64,000 nucleotides of DNA from positions 62,001 through 126,000 of the forward strand of contig CAJAJL010000067.1 in NCBI GenBank assembly GCA_903940125.1, in the 5' to 3' direction. The translations under genes and the position numbers were made by a program. Position 1 is the first letter of the stretch; every line of letters begins with the position of its first letter. Under the pieces are notes generated by a model. That model saw only the letters and a list, made by a program, of their open reading frames with translations, did not search any database and had not been told where the DNA came from. The DNA is from an uncultured Chlorobiaceae bacterium. GTDB taxonomy: Bacteria; Bacteroidota; Chlorobiia; Chlorobiales; Chlorobiaceae. Shown in pieces: positions 32,394-42,327 of the stretch.

Positions 32394-33116
32394 TTATAAA
32401 AGGGTCACTGGTTGCTTTGTATAGAGATTTCTGCAAAGAGCATCAACAGAGAGCTCTGTAAAATCGTCAATAATCTTAACTATATGATCGAAATCGCTGA
32501 ATGCTTCGGCGCTGTTTGTCGTCGTTACTGCAACACATTTCATTCCGGCTCTTCTTGCAGCTTCAACTCCCGGAAGAGCATCTTCAAAAACAATACATGC
32601 CGAAGGATCTGTATCGAGCAGTTCGGCGGCTCGTAAAAAGATGTCAGGATGAGGTTTTCCCTGGAGGACATGAAAGGGATTCACAATAGCCTGGAATGTA
32701 TCTGTAAGGTTCAACAGGTCGAGTACATAGTCAATATTCCGTGGACCGGCACCGGTTCCAATGGCAAGTCGAATTTCATGTACATCGGCGGCATCAAGAA
32801 AATCGCGGAGACCGGGCATGGGTTTGATGAGGTCGCGTGACTTTACACGGTAGAGGAAATCCTTGAGTTCAGTCAATCGAGCGGCTTCAGCCTCACTGAT
32901 GTTCGGATCGAGAAAGTAGCGCAGCACATCATGCCCTTTCATTCCTGCTGTTTCGACAAGGTACCTTTCGGCGTCGAGCCCTTGCAGACCGAAATCCTTG
33001 AAAAGTTCCACCCAGGAATCGGCATGGAATCGCATATTATCGGTCAGTACCCCGTCCATATCAAAAATAAAGGCGGGTTTATTGTTGTTCAGCATTCCGG
33101 TATAAGATTGTTGCAT
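32394..33116 (-). CDS. HAD-superfamily hydrolase, beta-phosphoglucomutase-like
   Basis: FDMDGVLTDNM, GTGAGPRN, GKPHPDIFLRAAELL, VFEDALPGVEAA motifs; start overlaps trpS stop (ATGA). Confidence 0.92.
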   Translation of the reverse strand: MQQSYTGMLNNNKPAFIFDMDGVLTDNMRFHADSWVELFKDFGLQGLDAERYLVETAGMKGHDVLRYFLDPNISEAEAARLTELKDFLYRVKSRDLIKPMPGLRDFLDAADVHEIRLAIGTGAGPRNIDYVLDLLNLTDTFQAIVNPFHVLQGKPHPDIFLRAAELLDTDPSACIVFEDALPGVEAARRAGMKCVAVTTTNSAEAFSDFDHIVKIIDDFTELSVDALCRNLYTKQPVTLL

Positions 33117-34147
33117 CAGTTTGTTTCGCCAAGTTTCATGGCCGTTCTCACTTCCTGCATGGTTTTGTGGGCAATGACTTTTGCTTTTGCTTCCCCTTCA
33201 TGAAGAATGCTTTTTACAAGGTTCATATGCGATTCATAATATCGCCGTTTATCAATCAGCGGAGCCAGTTCCCGGGAGATATTTGCGGCACAGAGCTTTT
33301 TGCAGTCCACACAGCCAAGTGAACCGGTACGGCAATCCGCCTCTATGCTGCTGAGTTGTTCGGGTGATGAAAATTTTGAGTGGTAACTGAACACTGTGCA
33401 GATTTCAGGATGACCAGGATCGTTTTTACGGATTTTAGCGGTATCGGTAACTGCTGTGCGCATTTTTTTCAGGACTGCCTCAGGGTCATCTGCAAGCAGT
33501 ATGGTGTTGCCCAGTGACTTTGACATTTTCGCCTTGCCGTCAAGGCCGACAAGCCGCGAAAATTTGGTTATTTTTGGTTCAGGTTCAGGAAAGACATCGC
33601 CGATAACGGGATGCGGGTAGTGATTGTTGAATTTGCGGGCGATCTCTCTTGTAATTTCCACATGTGGAATCTGATCCTCCCCCACCGGGACAACATTGCC
33701 CTTGTAAAGAAGAATGTCAGCCGCCTGTAAAACAGGGTAACCGAGATGACCGTAAATCAGAGAATCCATATTAAGATCGCGCACCTGTTCTTTCAGAGTC
33801 GGGTTTCTTTCAAGGCGGGCTGAGGTGATCAGCATGGCAAACAGCAGAAAGAGTTCGGCATGTTCTTTGACCTGTGACTGTCGGAATACCGGGCTTTTTT
33901 GTGGATCAATTCCAGCTGCCAGCCAGTCGATGAGCATATCAAGCGTGTTGCTGTATATTTCAGCGGTTTCGAGGGATGTCGTAAGGTTATGGTAATCGGC
34001 AATGAGAAAGCAGGTTTCATAGACCTTCGAGCCGTTTTCGTCAAGCAGATTCTGTTGTTGAACCCAGCTTTCAAGGGCTCCTGTATAATGTCCGAGATGG
34101 AGTTGGCCGGTAGGCCTCATCCCGCTTAAAATCCGTTGTGTTGCCAT
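33116..34147 (-). CDS. trpS: Tryptophanyl-tRNA synthetase
   Basis: SGMRPTGQLHLGHYTGAL, PVGEDQIPHVEITREIA, KMSKSLGNTI motifs; start chosen at MATQRILSG. Confidence 0.95.
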   Translation of the reverse strand: MATQRILSGMRPTGQLHLGHYTGALESWVQQQNLLDENGSKVYETCFLIADYHNLTTSLETAEIYSNTLDMLIDWLAAGIDPQKSPVFRQSQVKEHAELFLLFAMLITSARLERNPTLKEQVRDLNMDSLIYGHLGYPVLQAADILLYKGNVVPVGEDQIPHVEITREIARKFNNHYPHPVIGDVFPEPEPKITKFSRLVGLDGKAKMSKSLGNTILLADDPEAVLKKMRTAVTDTAKIRKNDPGHPEICTVFSYHSKFSSPEQLSSIEADCRTGSLGCVDCKKLCAANISRELAPLIDKRRYYESHMNLVKSILHEGEAKAKVIAHKTMQEVRTAMKLGETN

Positions 34148-34330
34148 AAGATTATTATTGCTGCTTCGACCGGTTCGACCGGGGAGGGTGCGTTTATAAA
34201 TGCCCAAGAAGTTATAACAGTTGAAAGAAAGATAAAAGGCATTTGTTTGTTTTTTGTTTTCATAGCACTATATTATCGAACTTGTTTTTGATTTCTTGAT
34301 ACAATAAGCAATCAAAAACCGATATATTAG

Positions 34331-34430
34331 GAGAGTAAGTCCTATACAACACTCGGTTGCCCAACCATGTCAGATCCGGAAGGAAGCAGCATCCGGTAAT
34401 TTGAGTGTGTGATATAGCAAGCTTACTCTC
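34331..34430 (+). ncRNA. ffs: Bacterial small signal recognition particle RNA (4.5S-type)
   Basis: GAGAGTAAG ... CTTACTCTC closing stem; conserved CCATGTCAGATCCGGAAGGAAGCAGCATCCGG core; followed by T tract. Confidence 0.95.
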
Positions 34431-34469
34431 TTTTTTTATTTCGTCACTTTTAACAGGTCGGGAGCAGGT

Positions 34470-35519
34470 ATGCAGACAGAATTGAGAAAAAAAGAGTTAT
34501 TAAGCACGCCGGTTTGCCATATCGATATCAAAAAGCTGAATATTGTTTCTTTCGTCGAGCAGATGGGCGACACTGCATTTCAGGCAAGAAATCTTGCAAG
34601 AGCTGCCTCCATTGTTGATCTTATGCAGCAGGACAAGGAGTGCGCAGTCATTCTCACCCTTGCCGGTTCGCTCATCAGCGCTGGATTGAAACAGGTTATT
34701 ATTGACTTGATCGACAACCATATGGTTGACGCCATTGTCTCTACGGGGGCTAATATTGTTGATCAGGACTTTTTTGAAGCACTTGGGTTCCGTCACTACC
34801 AGGGCACTCCGTTTATCGATGATGCCACGCTAAGGGAGCTCCATATCGATCGTATTTATGATACCTATATCGATGAGGATGATCTTCGGGTCTGTGATGA
34901 TACCACGGCGATCATTGCCAGCGTCATGAAACCTGGAGTATACTCTTCCCGTGAATTTATTATAGAAATGGGAAAATATATCGAGGCTCATAATCATGAT
35001 AAAAACTCCATTGTCTATAAAGCTTACGAAAAAGGTGTGCCGATTTTCTGCCCTGCGTTTTCCGATTGTTCTGCCGGGTTCGGTCTGGTTCATCATCAAT
35101 GGAACAACCCTGACAAGCATGTCTCGATCGATTCGGTAAAGGATTTTCGTGAACTGACAAAAATCAAAATCGAGAATGACAAGACTGGTATTTTCATGAT
35201 CGGCGGCGGTGTTCCTAAAAACTTTACACAGGATATTGTTGTTGCTGCAGAGGTGCTCGGATACGAAGATGTGTCCATGCACACGTACGCGGTACAGATT
35301 ACGGTTGCTGATGAGCGTGACGGGGCGCTGTCAGGCTCTACCCTCAAGGAGGCCAGTTCGTGGGGCAAGGTTGATACGGTCTACGAACAGATGGTTTTTG
35401 CCGAAGCCACTATCGCTCTTCCGCTTATTGCCGGCTATGCTTACCACAAACGCAACTGGGAAGGCCGTCAGGCTAAAAACTTTAATGCTCTGTTGGATCG
35501 CCAACAGGTAAACGTATAA
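34470..35519 (+). CDS. Deoxyhypusine synthase-family protein
   Basis: Full-length DHS-like sequence; SSWGKV matches the SWGKI catalytic-lysine motif; IVSTGANIVDQD, GGGVPKNF motifs. Confidence 0.9.
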   Translation: MQTELRKKELLSTPVCHIDIKKLNIVSFVEQMGDTAFQARNLARAASIVDLMQQDKECAVILTLAGSLISAGLKQVIIDLIDNHMVDAIVSTGANIVDQDFFEALGFRHYQGTPFIDDATLRELHIDRIYDTYIDEDDLRVCDDTTAIIASVMKPGVYSSREFIIEMGKYIEAHNHDKNSIVYKAYEKGVPIFCPAFSDCSAGFGLVHHQWNNPDKHVSIDSVKDFRELTKIKIENDKTGIFMIGGGVPKNFTQDIVVAAEVLGYEDVSMHTYAVQITVADERDGALSGSTLKEASSWGKVDTVYEQMVFAEATIALPLIAGYAYHKRNWEGRQAKNFNALLDRQQVNV

Positions 35520-35528
35520 GGAATCGCC

Positions 35529-36197
35529 ATGAAATTTTTTATTGATACAGCTGATCTTGACGAAATTCAGGCAGCAAAAGAACTTGGTATGCTTGACGGT
35601 GTAACGACAAACCCTTCACTGATAGCGAAAATTGTCGAGGATCCGTCCAGATTTACCTATCAGGATTTCAAGGATCATATCGCAAGAATCTGCGACATTG
35701 TCGATGGTCCCGTGAGTGCAGAGGTGACGTGCCTGGAAACGAAGGAGATGATTGTTGAGGGTGAGGACCTGGCGGCTATTCACGAAAATGTGGTCATCAA
35801 ATGTCCGCTGACTCTCAACGGCCTCAAAGCCATCAGGCATTTTTCAGAACAGGGGATCCGCACCAACGCCACACTGGTTTTTTCGCCGAATCAGGCGCTG
35901 CTTGCCGCCAAGGCCGGAGCAAGCTATGTCAGCCCGTTTGTTGGAAGATTGGACGATATCAGCACTGATGGAATGGCGCTTGTGGAGCAGATTGTCACCA
36001 TCTACGATAACTACGGATATCCGACCGAGGTGATTGTCGCCAGTGTGCGCCATCCTCAGCATGTGGTTGATTCAGCCATGATTGGAGCAGATATTGCCAC
36101 AATTCCTTACAGTGTTATCCGCCAGCTTGTCAATCATCCGCTGACCGATCTAGGGCTTAAAAAGTTTATGGAAGACGCCGCCGTCATGAAAAAATAA
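35529..36197 (+). CDS. tal: Transaldolase (TalB/FSA-like short form)
   Basis: [50 protein letters not shown] motifs. Confidence 0.95.
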   Translation: MKFFIDTADLDEIQAAKELGMLDGVTTNPSLIAKIVEDPSRFTYQDFKDHIARICDIVDGPVSAEVTCLETKEMIVEGEDLAAIHENVVIKCPLTLNGLKAIRHFSEQGIRTNATLVFSPNQALLAAKAGASYVSPFVGRLDDISTDGMALVEQIVTIYDNYGYPTEVIVASVRHPQHVVDSAMIGADIATIPYSVIRQLVNHPLTDLGLKKFMEDAAVMKK

Positions 36198-36250
36198 AAG
36201 CCATGTCAAACATTTGACGGCAAAACCGGAATTCTTCTGGATAGAGGTTG

Positions 36251-36760
36251 TTAACGGGAGATAACCTCAATCTTGACTTTTGCAGTGCCTTTTTCATAGA
36301 AGCCCAGTTGTTTGGCTGCTTCGGCGCTGAGATCAATAACACGGTCGTCAACAAATGGTCCTCTATCGTTGACCCTGACGATAATTGACGCTCTGGTATT
36401 AAGATTTGTTACCTTTACAAGGGAAGGGAGGGGAAGATATTTGTGAGCGGCGCTTGGCATTGATGGATCAAAAGTTTCCCCATATGCCGTTGGCTGTCCG
36501 TTATGCTGGTCGAGGGTTTCCTTGCCGTACCACGATGCCATGCCGGTTTCTTCATAGGCTGTCGCCTCTTCATAGTTCATAGGCACATAGACCCTGCCGT
36601 TGATAATGTACGGGGTGTTTTTGATTTTGCCCAGCCGATAAGCCTCCTCTGGTGAAATGCCTTTGAAGTCCCGCTTTGAAAAAGGGGGGCGGGTTGAGGT
36701 GCACGAACTGAGTGCCAGGGGGAGAAGGAGACATCCCGCCAGAATAAGATTTCGCATCAT
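36251..36760 (-). CDS. rlpA: RlpA-like septal ring lipoprotein / lytic transglycosylase
   Basis: Lipobox LALSSC; ASWYGKETLDQHNGQPTAYGE and VRVNDRGPFVDDRVIDLS. Confidence 0.93.
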   Translation of the reverse strand: MMRNLILAGCLLLPLALSSCTSTRPPFSKRDFKGISPEEAYRLGKIKNTPYIINGRVYVPMNYEEATAYEETGMASWYGKETLDQHNGQPTAYGETFDPSMPSAAHKYLPLPSLVKVTNLNTRASIIVRVNDRGPFVDDRVIDLSAEAAKQLGFYEKGTAKVKIEVISR

Positions 36761-36892
36761 CTTTTTCGTGGTGTTTGATTTGCTTTAAACATAGCTATTT
36801 TACGAGAAATTCCCTGATAACCTGTATGTTTCGTTTGTCGGAGCTCAGGATGTCGGCATTTTAATTTGGAGCAGCAGATTTATTGAGACGTT

Positions 36893-37669
36893 ATGGCTGA
36901 ACAACCCGCTATGTCAAGCCCTTTGGGCGTTCTTGTTATTCATGGTTTTACGGCGACGCTCGAAAGTGTCAGTGCGTTATATATGCCTCTCAGGGAGCTT
37001 GGAATTCCAGTTCGGATGCCTCAGCTTGCAGGACATGGAGCTTCATCACCTGAGGCACTTCGGGGTGTTACCTGGGAGGCATGGGTGTCTGATGCCGGCC
37101 AGGCGTTTCAGGAACTTCGAAGTGAGGCTGAGCGAGTTATCGTTATTGGTCACAGTATGGGTGCTCTCATAGCCCTGAATCTTGCCGTCTTGTATGAGGG
37201 ACAGGTTGATTCGCTTGTGCTTGTTGCTCCGGCCCTCAAGCTTGCTTCTCTGCTTGCGCCCGGTCGTCCTCTGCATTTTGCGGCATACCTTGTCAGCCGG
37301 GTCATCAGGAAATGGGAGCTGAAACCTGAGTTTGCCGATAAGAAGAATGAAGGCTGTGCTCCACACTATGCCTGGGTACCGACAGACGCTGTTGTTTCAT
37401 TGTTTGAGCTGATCAAAAAAAGCATCTCGCTGCTTGGTTATATCAAGGTTCCGGTTTTTATTCTGCATAACCGCAAGGAAAGTACCGTTCTGCCCGAAAG
37501 TGCAATTATACTCAGCGACAGCATCGCTACGGATCCGTCAGAAAAATCCATCATGTGGCTGGAGAGTTCGGAACATCAGACTTTTTGTGACTGCGAAAAG
37601 GAAAAGGCGGTTGCTGCGATTATCGACTATGTTTCCGGCAGGATCGCTCGAAGATCTTCAGCTGTTTAA
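36893..37669 (+). CDS. Alpha/beta hydrolase (carboxylesterase / monoacylglycerol lipase-like)
   Basis: VLVIHGFTAT oxyanion motif, GHSMGAL nucleophile elbow, SEHQTFCD histidine. Confidence 0.88.
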   Translation: MAEQPAMSSPLGVLVIHGFTATLESVSALYMPLRELGIPVRMPQLAGHGASSPEALRGVTWEAWVSDAGQAFQELRSEAERVIVIGHSMGALIALNLAVLYEGQVDSLVLVAPALKLASLLAPGRPLHFAAYLVSRVIRKWELKPEFADKKNEGCAPHYAWVPTDAVVSLFELIKKSISLLGYIKVPVFILHNRKESTVLPESAIILSDSIATDPSEKSIMWLESSEHQTFCDCEKEKAVAAIIDYVSGRIARRSSAV

Positions 37670-38325
37670 TGATGCGGGTTATAGATTTAACCCGGACCAT
37701 CGAACCGGGGATGCCCTGTTATCCCGGTACTCCGCAACCGGTATTTCACTCACTTTCTTCCATCGGACGGGATGGATTTGCAGAACAGCAGCTAACATTT
37801 TCCTCTCATACCGGAACCCATGTTGACCTGCCGTCTCACATCCTTCCTGCAGGGTGCTCGCTTGACGATTTTACTCTTGACCGCTTTGCTGGAAAGGGCA
37901 TGGTAGTTGATCTCCGCGGTTCAGCTGTCGGATCAATCGCCATCAAGGAGCTTCAGGTTTTCGAAGCTGACTTTGCCGGTTGCGATTTTCTTCTTCTCTA
38001 CTCCGGATGGAGTCAATATTGGGGCACTCCCGCTTATTACACCGGTTATCCGGTGCTGTCATCTGATGCGGCTCTCTGGCTGACTGGATTTCATTTCAAA
38101 GGCATTGGAGTTGATATGATTTCTGTTGATGCTTCCGATGCTTTGGATTTTTCTGTTCATACGCTGCTCCTTGAAAGCGGGATTATTCTTATTGAGAATC
38201 TTGCCGATCTTTCTCCTCTTTTGTCCAGTCCCTTTACGTTTTATTGCTTCCCACTCAAAATCGCACAGGCAGAAGCTTCGCCGATCAGAGCCGTTGCTTT
38301 TGTCGATGAGAAAAGTCATGCGTGA
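37669..38325 (+). CDS. Cyclase family protein (kynurenine formamidase-like)
   Basis: RVIDLTRTIEPGMPCYPGTPQP and SHTGTHVDLPSH metal-binding motif; TAATG overlap with preceding gene. Confidence 0.9.
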   Translation: MMRVIDLTRTIEPGMPCYPGTPQPVFHSLSSIGRDGFAEQQLTFSSHTGTHVDLPSHILPAGCSLDDFTLDRFAGKGMVVDLRGSAVGSIAIKELQVFEADFAGCDFLLLYSGWSQYWGTPAYYTGYPVLSSDAALWLTGFHFKGIGVDMISVDASDALDFSVHTLLLESGIILIENLADLSPLLSSPFTFYCFPLKIAQAEASPIRAVAFVDEKSHA

Positions 38326-38413
38326 TTTTTTTATTGGAAGTTAAAAAAGAGGACGTTACATTGAGGGCCTCAGGATAAAATCCTCTGTTCTTTCCCATCG
38401 AAATAACCATAGT

Positions 38414-39076
38414 ATGAACACCATGCTCTTGTATTCCTCTATTACCAAAAAAGTGCTCATGGCACTTGCAGGGCTTTTTTTGGTTACATTTTTATGTGTG
38501 CATCTCGGCATCAATCTGATGCTGCTGAAAGATGATGGGGGTCGTATGTTCACCGAAGCAGCAACCTTCATGGGCACCAACCAAGTCATCAAGGTTTTTG
38601 AGATTGTGCTCTTTGCAGGATTTCTGCTCCACATACTCTTCGGTATTCTGGTATCCTTCCAGAACAAGGCAGCACGACCAACCGCCTATGCCTGCAGCAA
38701 CAGTTCGGAAACATCGTTCTTTTCAAAGTACATGTTCCATACCGGGATCATTGTTTTCATCTTTCTCGTTCTGCACTTCATTGATTTCTATTTCATCAAA
38801 ATCGGCATTGTTGCTCCTCCTCCCGGCATAGCAAGCCACGACTTCTACCATCGCACACTTCTTCTGTTTTCAACTCCCTTGTATTCATCCCTCTATATTA
38901 TCAGCTTTATATTTCTCGGTATTCATCTGAATCATGCCATTCAGTCAGGATTTCAGACGCTCGGCTGGAACCACAGTAAATATACGGATGCAGTAAAGTT
39001 TATCGGCTCAGCTTATTCGGTGCTTATTGCTGTCGGTTTTAGTGTTATCCCTATTTATCTCTTATTATTTAAATAA
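38414..39076 (+). CDS. sdhC: Succinate dehydrogenase/fumarate reductase cytochrome b subunit
   Basis: Five TM helices, [24 protein letters not shown]-rich [17 protein letters not shown]; adjacent to sdhA and sdhB. Confidence 0.92.
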   Translation: MNTMLLYSSITKKVLMALAGLFLVTFLCVHLGINLMLLKDDGGRMFTEAATFMGTNQVIKVFEIVLFAGFLLHILFGILVSFQNKAARPTAYACSNSSETSFFSKYMFHTGIIVFIFLVLHFIDFYFIKIGIVAPPPGIASHDFYHRTLLLFSTPLYSSLYIISFIFLGIHLNHAIQSGFQTLGWNHSKYTDAVKFIGSAYSVLIAVGFSVIPIYLLLFK

Positions 39077-39134
39077 GTTAATAATTCCTGACGACTGTGT
39101 TATACACCGAAAACAACACTCACAACACTCCTCA

Positions 39135-41075
39135 ATGACACGCCTCAACGCCAGAATCCCTGAAGGGCCGGTGGCTGAAAAATGGACTGCCTACAAATCA
39201 GGCTGCAAGCTGGTTAACCCAAACAATAAACGCAAACTTGATATCATCGTTGTCGGTACAGGTCTCGCCGGGGCTTCGGCCGCTGCATCGCTCGGACAAC
39301 TCGGGTACAATGTCAAGGTTTTCTGTTACCAGGATACTCCCCGTCGTGCTCACAGCATAGCGGCACAGGGGGGAATTAATGCTGCGAAAAACTATCAGAA
39401 CGACGGAGACAGCGCTTACCGGTTGTTTTACGACACTATTAAGGGTGGTGATTACCGCGCTCGTGAAGCCAACGTCTATCGCCTTGCCGAAGTCAGCAAT
39501 CAGATTATTGACCTCTGCGTAGCTCAAGGAGTACCTTTTGCCCGCGAATATGGTGGTCTTTTGACCAACCGTTCGTTTGGCGGAGCACAGGTATCAAGAA
39601 CATTCTATGCCAGGGGGCAGACAGGCCAGCAACTCCTGCTTGGCGCCTATGGCGCGTTGAGCCGACAGATTGCAGCAGGGAATGTAACGCTCTTCAACCG
39701 CCGCGATGTCCTCGATATGGTGCTGGTCGACGGAAAAGCACGAGGGATTATTGCCCGCAACCTGGTGACCGGTGAAATAGAGCGACATGCAGCTCATGCT
39801 GTGGTTCTGGCCAACGGTGGTTATGGCAATGTTTTTTTTCTCTCCACAAATGCCATGGGTTCCAATGTGACACCGGCATGGAGCGCGTATAGAAAAGGGG
39901 CGATGTTTGCAAACCCCTCGTTTACACAGATTCATCCTACCTGTATTCCTGTGCATGGTGATACTCAGTCAAAGCTAACATTGATGAGCGAAAGCCTGCG
40001 CAACGACGGCAGAATATGGGTTCCTGCCAAGTTAAAGGATGTCGAAAGGCTCAGGAACAAAGAGATCAAGCCATCGGATATTCCAGAGTCAGATCGTGAT
40101 TATTATCTAGAACGTCGTTATCCTGCTTTCGGTAATCTTGTCCCGAGGGATGTGGCCTCAAGGGCAGCCAAGGAGCGCTGCGATGCCGGTTTCGGTGTCG
40201 GCTCTACAGGATTTGCGGTTTATCTTGATTTTGCGGATGCCATAAAGCGCAAGGGGCATGACACTATTGATTCTCTTTACGGCAATCTTTTCCAGATGTA
40301 CCAGCAGATTGTGGCAGAGAGCCCCTATGAAACGCCGATGATGATCTATCCTGCAGTTCATTATACCATGGGCGGTCTTTGGGTTGATTATGAACTGATG
40401 ACAACCATTCCCGGTCTCTACGCTATCGGCGAATGCAATTTTTCCGATCATGGAGCAAATCGTCTTGGCGCATCTGCACTTATGCAGGGTCTTGCTGATG
40501 GGTATTTCGTGCTTCCCTACACTATAGGCAACTATCTGGCAGCTGAAATTCATACTCCCCGTTTCAATACCGCGTCTTCTGAATTCAACATTGCAGCGCA
40601 AGCTGTTACTGACCGCCTGAAAGCCATTAAAAACACTGGAGCAAAGGAGTCTGTCGATCATTTCCATCGTCGACTTGGCAAGATCATGTGGGAGTATTGT
40701 GGAATGGCGCGAAACGAAGCCGGATTAAACGAAGCGCTTTATCTTATTGCAGAGCTGCGCAGCGAGTATGCTCGAGGTGTTAAAATTCCGGGAGGATTGG
40801 ATGAATATAATCCCGAACTTGAGAAAGCCTGCAGGGTCGCAGATTTTATCGAACTTGGAGAACTTATGGTGCGTGATGCCCTTCAACGGAAGGAGTCATG
40901 CGGAGGACATTTCAGGGAGGAGTTCCAGACCAGCGAAGGCGAAGCACTCCGGAACGATGATGAATTTGCATTTGTCGGTGCATGGGAATACAGGGGGCGT
41001 GATGCCGCTGCAGAGCTGCACCGTGAGGAACTTCAATTCAAAGAGATCAAGCTCTCCCAGCGGAGCTATAAATAA
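39135..41075 (+). CDS. sdhA: Succinate dehydrogenase/fumarate reductase flavoprotein subunit
   Basis: [14 protein letters not shown] motif, [30 protein letters not shown] motifs; start at 39135. Confidence 0.95.
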   Translation: MTRLNARIPEGPVAEKWTAYKSGCKLVNPNNKRKLDIIVVGTGLAGASAAASLGQLGYNVKVFCYQDTPRRAHSIAAQGGINAAKNYQNDGDSAYRLFYDTIKGGDYRAREANVYRLAEVSNQIIDLCVAQGVPFAREYGGLLTNRSFGGAQVSRTFYARGQTGQQLLLGAYGALSRQIAAGNVTLFNRRDVLDMVLVDGKARGIIARNLVTGEIERHAAHAVVLANGGYGNVFFLSTNAMGSNVTPAWSAYRKGAMFANPSFTQIHPTCIPVHGDTQSKLTLMSESLRNDGRIWVPAKLKDVERLRNKEIKPSDIPESDRDYYLERRYPAFGNLVPRDVASRAAKERCDAGFGVGSTGFAVYLDFADAIKRKGHDTIDSLYGNLFQMYQQIVAESPYETPMMIYPAVHYTMGGLWVDYELMTTIPGLYAIGECNFSDHGANRLGASALMQGLADGYFVLPYTIGNYLAAEIHTPRFNTASSEFNIAAQAVTDRLKAIKNTGAKESVDHFHRRLGKIMWEYCGMARNEAGLNEALYLIAELRSEYARGVKIPGGLDEYNPELEKACRVADFIELGELMVRDALQRKESCGGHFREEFQTSEGEALRNDDEFAFVGAWEYRGRDAAAELHREELQFKEIKLSQRSYK

Positions 41076-41084
41076 CAGGTTATT

Positions 41085-41858
41085 ATGAATTTTACGCTGA
41101 AGATCTGGCGACAGAAAAATGCAGGAGCAAAAGGACAGATGGTTTCCTATGATGTATCAGGAATATCGCCCGACAGCTCTTTTTTCGAAATGCTTGATAC
41201 CCTGAACCAGAATCTCATTATGAGTGGCGGTGATCCTGTCTCCTTTGACCATGATTGCCGGGAGGGTATCTGCGGTACCTGCAGCCTTTACATCAACGGA
41301 CGTCCTCACGGGCCTGAAAAAGGGGTGACTACCTGCCAGCTGCACATGCGTTCGTTTAAGGATGGCGATACCATCCATATCGAGCCCTGGAGGGCAAAAG
41401 CTTTTCCCATTATCAGTGACCTGATTGTTGATCGAAGTGCGTTCGACAAGATCATTCAGGCAGGGGGCTATGTTTCGGTTAATACCGGCGGTGTGCCGGA
41501 TGCCAATACCATACCGGTGCAGAAAGAGAAATCGGATGCTGCTTTTGATGCTGCAACCTGCATCGGCTGTGGCGCCTGCGTGGCGGCATGTTCCAATGCA
41601 GCTGCCATGCTCTTTATAGGCGCAAAAGTATCGCATCTTGCACTCCTTCCTCAGGGACAGGTCGAGGCGGCCAAACGTGTCCAGAAGATGGTCGCATGTA
41701 TGGATGATCTTGGTTTTGGCAACTGCAGCAATACCTATGCCTGCGAGGCGGAATGTCCCAAAGGGATTTCAGTCTCCAATATTGCCCGCATGAACCGGGG
41801 GTTTCTCAGTTCCAAACTGTTTGCTGAAAAGGAAAAGATTATTCAGGACTCCCTCTGA
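41085..41858 (+). CDS. sdhB: Succinate dehydrogenase/fumarate reductase iron-sulfur subunit
   Basis: [43 protein letters not shown] cysteine clusters. Confidence 0.95.
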   Translation: MNFTLKIWRQKNAGAKGQMVSYDVSGISPDSSFFEMLDTLNQNLIMSGGDPVSFDHDCREGICGTCSLYINGRPHGPEKGVTTCQLHMRSFKDGDTIHIEPWRAKAFPIISDLIVDRSAFDKIIQAGGYVSVNTGGVPDANTIPVQKEKSDAAFDAATCIGCGACVAACSNAAAMLFIGAKVSHLALLPQGQVEAAKRVQKMVACMDDLGFGNCSNTYACEAECPKGISVSNIARMNRGFLSSKLFAEKEKIIQDSL

Positions 41859-41865
41859 GATAGAG

Positions 41866-41902
41866 AACCGGCCCTTTGTTCACCCCGGTACATGGGCCGG
41901 TT
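41866..41902 (+). terminator. Terminator-like hairpin after sdhB
   Basis: AACCGGCCC (41866-41874) / GGGCCGGTT (41894-41902); no long T tract. Confidence 0.6.
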
Positions 41903-42327
41903 TCGATGGCATTGAAAGTCTCACTCCAAAAAAGCAATATTCTCCGTCGAACACACTTTGTAAAACACGCAGTTAATGCTGCGGCATCGAAAGTCGCCCT
42001 TGCCCAGGACTTTCAGCTTGGAGAAAAAAGCGGATTATCCTCAGAGGTATTTCTGTCCGGAGTGCTTGCATTTCGGTGAATCAATAGTGTTATTGGTGTA
42101 AAAATAAATCATAATAGCGAAATATATTTGTATATTTAAGCGCCAGTAAGCATCTTTGAACTTCTCCATGACAAGATACAGCGCTCTCTTCATACAGCTG
42201 ACTGCCTCAGGAAGAACAAAGCTTTTTTGTGATGTTCTGAGCAGGAGGACAAAGAGCAGTTTGCATTACGGCAGGCCGTGTCGGAGAGCCGGCCTCTCCT
42301 TTTAATGAAGGTTGACCTGGGAGGTAA

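Noticed and set aside
41876-42079. 67-aa ORF after sdhB
   Set aside because: Overlaps the terminator-like hairpin, lacks a convincing RBS and motif; a different frame carries the CPEC motif.
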